A stretch of 5,288 nt of DNA from Minisyncoccota bacterium. GTDB taxonomy: Bacteria; Patescibacteriota; Minisyncoccia; Phycocordibacterales; Phycocordibacteraceae. Under the pieces are notes generated by a model. It saw only the letters and a program-made list of their open reading frames with translations. It did not search any database and had not been told where the DNA came from. Where the stretch lies: assembly GCA_018062165.1 (NCBI GenBank), contig JAGOSU010000046.1, positions 1 to 5,288 on the forward strand. Reading direction: 5' to 3'. This document shows positions 1 through 4,396 of this stretch, piece after piece. The position numbers and the translations under genes are program-made. How positions within the stretch are numbered: position 1 is the first letter of the stretch; each line of letters starts with the position of its first letter.

Positions 1-1
1 C

Positions 2-298
2 AAGGAGCGTGGGAATCCTCGCTTTGTGTTCGTGCACATCGGAGACGAAGCTAAGCGCGAGAGCATGAAGATGGCAGATCATCTGCGGCGTGCCCGCATC
101 CCCATGATGCAGTCCATTGGTGTTGAGTCCCTCACTGAGCAGATGCGCCTCGCTGAGATTTCTAACCCTCGCTACCTCATTATCATGGGTCGCAAGGAAG
201 CCCTTGAACGCTCCGTGATTCTTCGTGAGCGTGCTACCCACACGGAGACCTTCATTCCGTTTGATACCTTGGTGGACAGGCTTCGTGCCGTGGCCTAG
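2..298 (+). CDS. hisS: Histidyl-tRNA synthetase, C-terminal anticodon-binding domain (5'-truncated by window)
   Basis: The reading frame is open from the window edge and ends at TAG 296-298, giving the last 98 residues of a longer protein. HisRS charges tRNA-His with histidine in the cytoplasm; this part is the alpha/beta domain that reads the anticodon arm. Visible family features, in order, are a beta strand FVFVHIGDEAK, the helix ADHLRRARIP, the segment QSIGVESLTEQMRLAE (matching the class IIa pattern of a helix after a polar loop), the strand YLIIMGRKEAL, and SVILRERATHTE, the place of the usual 'V.vRn..t..q' strand. It closes with FIPFDTLVDRLRAVA. The catalytic core (motifs 1-3 and the HisA motifs) lies upstream and is not visible. 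A GTG at 26 lies in frame, but it is internal to the domain, so I do not regard it as a start. ProRS and ThrRS carry related domains, but the QS...L..Q...AE and GRKEAL pattern fits CPR HisRS best. rpsU follows after 39 bases. Confidence 0.88.
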   Translation, partial: KERGNPRFVFVHIGDEAKRESMKMADHLRRARIPMMQSIGVESLTEQMRLAEISNPRYLIIMGRKEALERSVILRERATHTETFIPFDTLVDRLRAVA

Positions 299-327
299 TT
301 GCCCGTTTAGGGGGCACGTGGTAGATT
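299..327 (+). promoter_or_regulatory. Possible rpsU promoter, near-leaderless
   Basis: TTGCCC (299-304, 4/6 to the -35 consensus) and TAGATT (322-327, 4/6 to the -10 consensus) are 17 bases apart, and TG at 319-320 gives an extended -10 (TGG TAGATT). Only 10 bases separate the -10 from the rpsU ATG at 338, so transcription would begin about 3-4 bases before the start codon. A weak hairpin (TGCCC 300-304 with GGGCA 312-316, no T-tract) overlaps the spacer. Each box is imperfect, so this is a modest call that gains weight from similar layouts at 646 and 4397. Confidence 0.4.
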
Positions 328-337
328 TCGACTCACT

Positions 338-595
338 ATGGATGCAATACGCGTAGAGGTGAAGCGCAGCAAGAACGAGAGTTCTGCGTCGCTTATCCGC
401 CGTTTCTCCCGCCGGGCCCAGACCCTGGGTCTTGTCCGTGCCCTTCGCAAGCGCCGCTACTACGCCCGCCAGAAGTCCAAGAACGTCGACCACGCTCGCG
501 CTATGGTAAAGAGTGCCCGCCGCTCCAAGTACAACGAGGATGTGAAGCTCGGCAAGATTGACCCAGCAGCTCTCGCTCGCGGTCGCCGCAAGTAA
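338..595 (+). CDS. rpsU: Small ribosomal subunit protein bS21
   Basis: This 85-residue, strongly basic protein has 27 Lys/Arg residues. bS21 binds the 30S platform near the 3' end of 16S rRNA, next to the anti-Shine-Dalgarno site, and takes part in translation initiation. The family signature is clear: a short N-terminal strand (IRVEVKR, residues 4-10), then NESSASLIRRFSRRAQTLGL (13-32), matching the 'e.e.alrRFkr.....G.l' core, then the basic helix RALRKRRYYARQKSK (34-48). A helical basic tail follows to RGRRK. E. coli S21 has about 71 residues; the extra length is at the C-terminus. ATG 338 is chosen because it puts the conserved strand right at the N-terminus. No Shine-Dalgarno precedes it (the preceding 20 bases contain no AGGAG-like run). 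The stop TAA at 593-595 is followed within five bases by a strong terminator, so rpsU ends its transcription unit. Confidence 0.93.
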   Translation: MDAIRVEVKRSKNESSASLIRRFSRRAQTLGLVRALRKRRYYARQKSKNVDHARAMVKSARRSKYNEDVKLGKIDPAALARGRRK

Positions 596-599
596 TGCC

Positions 600-628
600 A
601 ACAGCGCCTTCTGGCGCTGTTTTCTTTT
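600..628 (+). terminator. Intrinsic terminator after rpsU
   Basis: A perfect 9-bp stem, AACAGCGCC (600-608) with GGCGCTGTT (613-621), closes a TTCT loop (609-612). It runs directly into a T-rich tail, TTTTCTTTT (620-628). This is a textbook Rho-independent terminator, beginning four bases after the rpsU stop codon. It occupies the region where a -35 box for the next gene would be expected. Confidence 0.93.
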
Positions 629-633
629 GCCCG

Positions 634-639
634 TACAAT
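634..639 (+). promoter_or_regulatory. -10 box for a leaderless transcript of the 646 gene
   Basis: TACAAT (5/6 to TATAAT) ends six bases before ATG 646. With the usual -10 to +1 spacing, the A of the start codon would itself be the first transcribed base. No good -35 box is visible: at 16-18 bases upstream lies the right arm of the rpsU terminator. No TG extension is present either, so the promoter would be weak or depend on other contacts. Confidence 0.5.
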
Positions 640-645
640 TGACGC

Positions 646-1467
646 ATGTCAGCCACTACACGAGACGAATCGTCCCACGAAGAAATCGCTGCCGAATACC
701 GAGAGCTCATGCCGGGCGCAAGCTTACCCGAAGTCACCACCTTCGCCTTCGGTCTTACCTTCCGCCGCAATGACCGACAGTTTCCGAGCCTGCTTGATCG
801 CACAAGCCACCTAGCAGACGGTGGTGGCGAACTCTTAGATACGATTCGCATCGAGAACACGGAGGTGTTGCCGCGTTTAGGCGCAAAAATCCTGATGCGG
901 ATTTTCAACGTGCTCCAGGGCATGGGCGAGAACCCCGCCTCCCTCATCGACGCGGTTATTGAAAAATACTACTGCTACACCGAAGCAACTCCCGATGGCG
1001 CTTGCTGCTACTGCGGACAGAAGCCGTGTATCTGTGGCACCGACAAGGCGGCAACGAAGCCTGCGCGTGCACCCCTTCCTCACGAAATTCGAACTAAAAT
1101 TGCTGCCTGGACACTTTCCGATTGGCAGCGTTACTTCAATGAGGTGTATGGTCCAAGCAATCGGGCGCGCGGTCTCGACTTCGTACGTACGCGCGTCGCC
1201 ACCGAAACGCTTGAAGCCAATTCAACCGTGCGCAAGATGAAAGGCGCGGAGAATGCGGCAGAAACAGCAGCACTCAAGCACGAACTCCTGCTTGAGCTTG
1301 CGGATGTGTTTGCATGGCTCCTTGGTCTCTTCAACGCACTAGATGGTGCCCCCTCCCTCGACGAGGCGTTCGTCGCCCGCTACAGCAAGGGATGCCCAAA
1401 GTGCGGCAAGTATCCGTGCGAGTGCGGTCGCTTCGATTACGTCGCAGACCGTAAATCAATACAATGA
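646..1467 (+). CDS. Duplicated zinc-knuckle protein with a MazG-like C-terminal half, function unproven
   Basis: A 273-residue soluble protein with no signal peptide or membrane segment. I do not recognise it as a named gene. It is built from two similar halves. Each ends in a helix, a K/R-Y pair and the same four-cysteine knuckle CxxCGxxPCxCG: C120, C123, C128 and C130 in the first copy; C250, C253, C258 and C260 in the second. The copies are exactly 130 residues apart, and each could bind one zinc ion. The second half (about 145-245) carries ETLE (187-190), 26 residues, then ELAD (217-220) at the head of the helix VFAWLLGLFNAL. This fits the ExxE(12-28)ExxD magnesium-binding pattern of MazG-type all-alpha NTP pyrophosphohydrolases. 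In the first half the equivalent position reads RLGAK (77-81), so its acidic pair is lost. By inference the protein could hydrolyse nucleotides with one active and one structural half. It follows the rpsU terminator with a likely leaderless start and overlaps ybeY by four bases (ATGA), so the two are probably translationally coupled. Confidence 0.85.
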   Translation: MSATTRDESSHEEIAAEYRELMPGASLPEVTTFAFGLTFRRNDRQFPSLLDRTSHLADGGGELLDTIRIENTEVLPRLGAKILMRIFNVLQGMGENPASLIDAVIEKYYCYTEATPDGACCYCGQKPCICGTDKAATKPARAPLPHEIRTKIAAWTLSDWQRYFNEVYGPSNRARGLDFVRTRVATETLEANSTVRKMKGAENAAETAALKHELLLELADVFAWLLGLFNALDGAPSLDEAFVARYSKGCPKCGKYPCECGRFDYVADRKSIQ

Positions 1468-1925
1468 GCGCCCTCGGTATCCGGAACCTCACCCGTGCAA
1501 AACTCCCTGTAGTTCCTTACGCGCGCATAGCCAAGGCTATTCTGCCTTCGTGGGAAGTGTCTCTTGCCTTTGTAGGACCCACTGAGGCGAAGCGTCTTAA
1601 CCGAAGCCTCAGAAAGAAGAGCTACGTTCCAAACGTGCTCTCGTATGCCTCTGATACCAAGAGCGGTGAGGTCATTATCTGCCTTCAAGAGGCGAAGAAG
1701 CAGGCGCCTGAGTACGACCTTTCGTACCCTCAGTTCGTCGCATTCTTGTTTATCCACGCACTCCTGCATTTGAAGGGAATGCCTCATGGCCCTACAATGG
1801 AGAAACGAGAGCGGGCACTGCTTGCCCGGTTCGTATCTCTACACAATGGCACGAAGAATCGCAACGGGAATCGACATCGGAAGTCACCAAGTAAAGGTGG
1901 TAGTCGTCGAGGAGGTACGCGATAG
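1464..1925 (+). CDS. ybeY: Endoribonuclease YbeY, 16S rRNA maturation factor
   Basis: A 153-residue YbeY (UPF0054) metalloprotein, which acts in 16S rRNA 3'-end maturation and 70S quality control in the cytoplasm. The zinc-binding motif HxxxHxxxxxH is complete: H98, H102 and H108 in IHALLHLKGMPHG. The upstream family block RLNRSLRKKSYVPNVLSY (44-61) contains the conserved Arg (R50) and corresponds to 'LN...R.kd.pTDVLSF'; SGEVIIC (67-73) is the strand after it. ATG 1464 overlaps the stop of the preceding gene (ATGA) and has no Shine-Dalgarno, which suggests start by termination-reinitiation. The recognisable domain ends near residue 127. The last 26 residues (128-153) hold nine Arg/Lys, one His and no acidic residue, and are encoded entirely within the 5' end of ftsA in another frame. 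That tail looks disordered and may simply be read-through into ftsA, or may help bind rRNA. Confidence 0.92.
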   Translation: MSALGIRNLTRAKLPVVPYARIAKAILPSWEVSLAFVGPTEAKRLNRSLRKKSYVPNVLSYASDTKSGEVIICLQEAKKQAPEYDLSYPQFVAFLFIHALLHLKGMPHGPTMEKRERALLARFVSLHNGTKNRNGNRHRKSPSKGGSRRGGTR

Positions 1926-3021
1926 CCAGGGCCCAGGACTCCGCATCATCGGCACCGGTATTAGTGAGACCGCAGGCATGCGGCATGGGTACGTCGTTGA
2001 TGTAGACGATGTTGCCGAGAGCATACGGCGCGCTAAGCGTCAGGCAGAGCAGGTAGCTCGCCTTCCTATTAAGAGCGGCTTCCTCGCCATCGGCGGGATT
2101 TCACTTGATGAAACGCGCGGCACTGGTACTGCCATCATTTCGCGCGCAGACGCAGAGATAACTGAACTCGACATCGAAAAAGCACAGGAATCTGCACGCC
2201 AGGCTGCCTCCGCTGCATTTTTAAACCGCCGCATACTTCACGAGATTCCTCTTGGCTGGAGCGTTGATGGAGTAAAGAGTTTGGGCGAACCGCTTGGTAT
2301 GAAAGGCACTCGGCTTGAGGGTGACTTCCTGTTTATTACCTGCCTTGAGAGTCATGCTGACGCGCTCACCAACGCTGTTGAGAATGCGGACGTGGAAGTG
2401 ATTGATTGCATGGCTTCCCCGCTTGCTGGCTCCTATGTGACCTTGGCTAAAGACCAAAAGATGAAAGGCTGTGTATTGGCTAACATTGGTGCAGAGACTG
2501 TTTCCATTGTGGTGTACGACGAGGGCGTTCCTATTTCGCTTAAGGTCTTCCCCTCAGGCTCAAGCAGCATTACGGACGACCTCGCACTTGGGTTCAAGGT
2601 CTCCTTGGAGGACGCGGAGCGTATTAAGCTCGGACGACTCTCGGGTGCGATGTATCCGCGCAAGCGCGTTGATGACATCATGGGCGCACGCTTCAAGGGC
2701 ATGTTTGATTTAATCGACAAGCATCTCAAAGCTATCGGCAAACGCGGTGCACTTCCTGCCGGTATCATCCTTTCCGGTGGAGGCGCTGGTCAGGGTTCCA
2801 TAAGCGACATCGCAAAAGGTTCACTCTCGCTTCCTTCGCGCATTGCCGACATCCGCGTTGCTCCAGACGCTAAGATTAAGGACGCAACATGGGCGGTTGC
2901 CTACGGACTTGCGCTTTGGGGCCTCACGGGAGAGATGAGCGGAGGCTCAGGTGGTGGCAAAGCCTCGTTTGCGGGCATGAAGACCTCCTTCACGCGTTTT
3001 TTCCGTCAGTTCCTCCCTTAA
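1846..3021 (+). CDS. ftsA: Cell division protein FtsA, actin-like membrane anchor of the Z-ring
   Basis: This 391-residue actin-family protein polymerises at mid-cell and ties FtsZ to the inner face of the membrane. Visible in order: the phosphate-1 loop TGIDIGSHQVKVVV (7-20); the FtsA-specific 1C/SHS2 region (about 80-170); the phosphate-2 region GCVLANIGAETVSIVVY (208-224); SITDDLALGF then LEDAERIKLG (241-263), the usual 'IT.DiA.gl....AE.iK' block; the adenosine motif GIILSGGGAG (306-315); and AVAYGLALWG (350-359). A Gly/Ser linker (365-371) leads to SFTRFFRQFLP (381-391), a typical FtsA amphipathic membrane-targeting helix. Phosphate-2 is unusual: Asn213 replaces the common Asp, and AET replaces GGT. 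ATG 1846 is chosen because it puts phosphate-1 at the N-terminus; an in-frame ATG at 1786 would add 20 residues unlike the family. The first 80 bases overlap ybeY in a different frame, with no Shine-Dalgarno, so translation is probably coupled to ybeY. Confidence 0.95.
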   Translation: MARRIATGIDIGSHQVKVVVVEEVRDSQGPGLRIIGTGISETAGMRHGYVVDVDDVAESIRRAKRQAEQVARLPIKSGFLAIGGISLDETRGTGTAIISRADAEITELDIEKAQESARQAASAAFLNRRILHEIPLGWSVDGVKSLGEPLGMKGTRLEGDFLFITCLESHADALTNAVENADVEVIDCMASPLAGSYVTLAKDQKMKGCVLANIGAETVSIVVYDEGVPISLKVFPSGSSSITDDLALGFKVSLEDAERIKLGRLSGAMYPRKRVDDIMGARFKGMFDLIDKHLKAIGKRGALPAGIILSGGGAGQGSISDIAKGSLSLPSRIADIRVAPDAKIKDATWAVAYGLALWGLTGEMSGGSGGGKASFAGMKTSFTRFFRQFLP

Positions 3022-3035
3022 AACTACGATACGAT

Positions 3036-3052
3036 ATTGACAAGACGTCAAT
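3036..3052 (+). repeat. Perfect inverted repeat in the ftsA-ftsZ gap
   Basis: ATTGAC (3036-3041) and GTCAAT (3047-3052) form a 6-bp perfect palindrome around a 5-base spacer, 14 bases after the ftsA stop. The stem is AT-rich and followed only by CTTTGC, so it would be a weak terminator at best. It could also be a small operator or mRNA end-stabilising hairpin. A TTGACA consensus -35 lies within it, but no -10 is found at the proper distance. Confidence 0.4.
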
Positions 3053-3053
3053 C

Positions 3054-3081
3054 TTTGCAAGCCGTCATACCCTGCTATGAT
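3054..3081 (+). promoter_or_regulatory. Likely ftsZ promoter with extended -10
   Basis: TGCTATGAT (3073-3081) is an extended -10 element: TG, one base, then TATGAT, which is 5/6 to the consensus. A weak -35 candidate, TTTGCA (3054-3059, 4/6), is 16 bases upstream. Transcription would start near 3088, giving a leader of about 44 bases before ATG 3132. The same TGCTAT core recurs before the gene at 4397 (TGCTATACT). This would let ftsZ be expressed separately from ftsA. Confidence 0.6.
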
Positions 3082-3091
3082 TACCGCCAGT

Positions 3092-3114
3092 CTAGCGGGG
3101 GCTAGGTTGTTAGC
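3092..3114 (+). promoter_or_regulatory. Structured ftsZ leader with alternative hairpins
   Basis: CTAGC (3092-3096) pairs perfectly with GCTAG (3101-3105) around a GGGG loop. The same GCTA (3101-3104) can instead pair with TAGC (3111-3114), so the two hairpins exclude each other. CCGC (3084-3087) with GCGG (3095-3098) is a third option. The leader has no Shine-Dalgarno, and the structure ends about 17 bases before the ATG. Whether it regulates translation is unknown. Confidence 0.35.
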
Positions 3115-3131
3115 AGTCTTACTCTATTCAT

Positions 3132-4346
3132 ATGTCTAAGCGCATCGTGCCTGAAATCGAGACCTTTGCCCGGATACGGGTGGTGGGTGTGGGAGGTTCG
3201 GGCTTAAACGCCGTGAACCACATGATCAACTCCAAAGTGAAGGGAGTTGAGTTCATCGCCATCAACACGGATGCGCAAGACCTTCACCGCTCCCTCGCCA
3301 AGCGCAAGATTCACATCGGCAAGAACCTCACTCGTGGTCTTGGTGCCGGCATGAACCCCGATCTCGGACGTCGCGCAGCAGAAGAGACCCGTCAAGAAAT
3401 CCAGGAAGGCCTCCAGGGCTCCGACATGGTGTTCATCACCTGTGGTATGGGTGGTGGTACGGGAACCGGCGCGTCTGCCGTGATTGCAAAGATTGCCAAG
3501 GAGATGGGTGCACTTACCGTGGCAGTTGTTACCCGCCCGTTCTCGTTTGAGGGTGCACAGCGCAAAGATATTGCTGATCGTGGTCTTGCTGAACTCAAGA
3601 AGGAGGTAGACGCGTTCATCATCATTCCTAACGACAAGCTCCTCGCTATTGTTGAACCGAACACCTCAGCCAAGAGCGCGTTTGCACTCTGCGACGAGAT
3701 TCTTCGCCAGGCAGTGGAAGGTGTCTCTGACATCATTGTCACTCCCGGAGAAATCAACACTGACTTCAACGACATCAAGGCCATCATGGAAGGCGCAGGC
3801 CCAGCCCTCATGGGTATTGGTATCTCTGAAGGCGACAACCGTGCCAAGGATGCGGCAACCCAGGCAGTCAATTCCCCACTCCTCGATGTCTCCATCGCAG
3901 GAGCCAAGGGCGTGCTCTTTGTGGTCGCAGGAAACGAAGACCTCGGTATTCTCGAAGTGCAGGAGGCAGCAAAGGTCGTCTCCGAGTCTGTCGACAAGAC
4001 CGCCAAGGTCATCTTCGGTATCATGCGCGACGAGAAGCTCAAGAAGGGTCAGATTCGCATCATCGTCATCGCTACGGGCTTCCCAGAGGGTTCTGGCGAG
4101 ACGACTATGGGCGAGCGCTCTCTCTTCTCCCTTACGCCTAAGGAGCAGACTGACACTCGTGGAAAGATCTACAACGATGTGCTGAAGCGTGAGGACGACG
4201 TGGAGGAAGCTCCTAAGAAAAAGGAGGAGCCTGTCGTTACCGCCCAGCCTCAGAAGCGCGAGGAGAAGACAATTACTCCTGTCGTGGAGGAAGACGACAA
4301 CGGCTTCGGTGTTATCCCTTCCTTCCTTCGAAGGAATAAGAAATAA
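3132..4346 (+). CDS. ftsZ: Cell division GTPase FtsZ
   Basis: This 404-residue bacterial tubulin homologue forms the cytokinetic Z-ring. Visible features: the N-terminal nucleotide-fold strand IRVVGVGGSGLNAVNHM (15-31); the loop FIAINTDAQDL (41-51); IGKNLTRGLGAG (62-73); the tubulin signature GGGTGTG (107-113), which binds GTP phosphates; the central stretch IIIPNDKLL (163-171); and the T7 loop NTDFNDIKAIM (209-219), whose Asp211 and Asp214 occupy the positions that complete the active site of the neighbouring subunit. The folded core ends near residue 320. A charged linker rich in Glu and Lys (about 340-385) follows, then the C-terminal peptide FGVIPSFLRRNKK (392-404), which matches the IPxFLR element that binds FtsA. 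All catalytic elements are intact and the length is normal. ATG 3132 lies 110 bases after ftsA, has no Shine-Dalgarno, and is preceded by its own likely promoter. A terminator follows the TAA stop. Confidence 0.98.
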   Translation: MSKRIVPEIETFARIRVVGVGGSGLNAVNHMINSKVKGVEFIAINTDAQDLHRSLAKRKIHIGKNLTRGLGAGMNPDLGRRAAEETRQEIQEGLQGSDMVFITCGMGGGTGTGASAVIAKIAKEMGALTVAVVTRPFSFEGAQRKDIADRGLAELKKEVDAFIIIPNDKLLAIVEPNTSAKSAFALCDEILRQAVEGVSDIIVTPGEINTDFNDIKAIMEGAGPALMGIGISEGDNRAKDAATQAVNSPLLDVSIAGAKGVLFVVAGNEDLGILEVQEAAKVVSESVDKTAKVIFGIMRDEKLKKGQIRIIVIATGFPEGSGETTMGERSLFSLTPKEQTDTRGKIYNDVLKREDDVEEAPKKKEEPVVTAQPQKREEKTITPVVEEDDNGFGVIPSFLRRNKK

Positions 4347-4355
4347 GGTTATCCA

Positions 4356-4379
4356 GAGCCCCGCGTAAGCGGGGTTTCT
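4356..4379 (+). terminator. Short intrinsic terminator after ftsZ
   Basis: CCCCGC (4359-4364) pairs perfectly with GCGGGG (4369-4374) around GTAA, a GNRA-type tetraloop. The stem can be lengthened by G-U, A-U and G-U pairs (4356-4358 with 4375-4377). The tail TTTCT (4375-4379) is short, so termination may be partial. The tail joins the TG of the extended -10 of the next gene. Confidence 0.75.
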
Positions 4380-4387
4380 GCTATACT
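4379..4387 (+). promoter_or_regulatory. Extended -10 promoter for the reductase gene, near-leaderless
   Basis: TGCTATACT consists of a TG extension (4379-4380) and TATACT (4382-4387, 5/6 to consensus). Nine bases separate it from ATG 4397, so transcription would start at about A4394 with a leader of some three bases. The -35 position falls within the ftsZ terminator stem and shows no consensus, which is common for extended -10 promoters. Confidence 0.6.
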
Positions 4388-4396
4388 CTCTCGACT

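Noticed and set aside
299..337. A hairpin after hisS (TGCCC 300-304 with GGGCA 312-316) as a terminator.
   Set aside because: The stem is only 5 bp, with a 7-base loop and no following T-tract, so it is not a credible intrinsic terminator.
501..947. A 148-codon - strand frame crossing the rpsU end and the 646 gene.
   Set aside because: It runs antisense through the terminator hairpin and two supported genes, with no recognisable motif.
1786..1845. An in-frame ATG at 1786 would extend FtsA by 20 residues.
   Set aside because: The extra residues (MALQWRNESGHCLPGSYLYT) do not resemble FtsA, fall inside the zinc-motif region of YbeY, and would push the phosphate-1 loop away from the N-terminus, where it belongs. 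ATG 1846 gives the usual family start.
3037..3042. A perfect TTGACA that could be the ftsZ -35 box.
   Set aside because: The only good -10 (3076-3081) is 33 bases away, and the 16-18 base positions hold no -10-like sequence. It is better seen as part of the ATTGAC/GTCAAT inverted repeat.
299..3173. TTGCCCG occurs upstream of rpsU (299), the 646 gene (627) and ftsA (1822), like a shared regulatory motif.
   Set aside because: The ftsA copy is coding sequence of ybeY and a further copy (3166-3172) is FtsZ coding sequence; positions relative to the starts differ, so chance and codon use explain it.
3392..4042. A long open frame (216 codons) on the - strand within ftsZ.
   Set aside because: It is antisense to the conserved FtsZ core; its composition (Ser, Ala, Pro, Met rich) is what codon bias on the opposite strand produces, and no motif is visible.
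3649..4185. A 178-codon + strand frame inside ftsZ.
   Set aside because: It is a Ser/Arg-rich frameshifted shadow of FtsZ with no domain, while the FtsZ frame is intact throughout.
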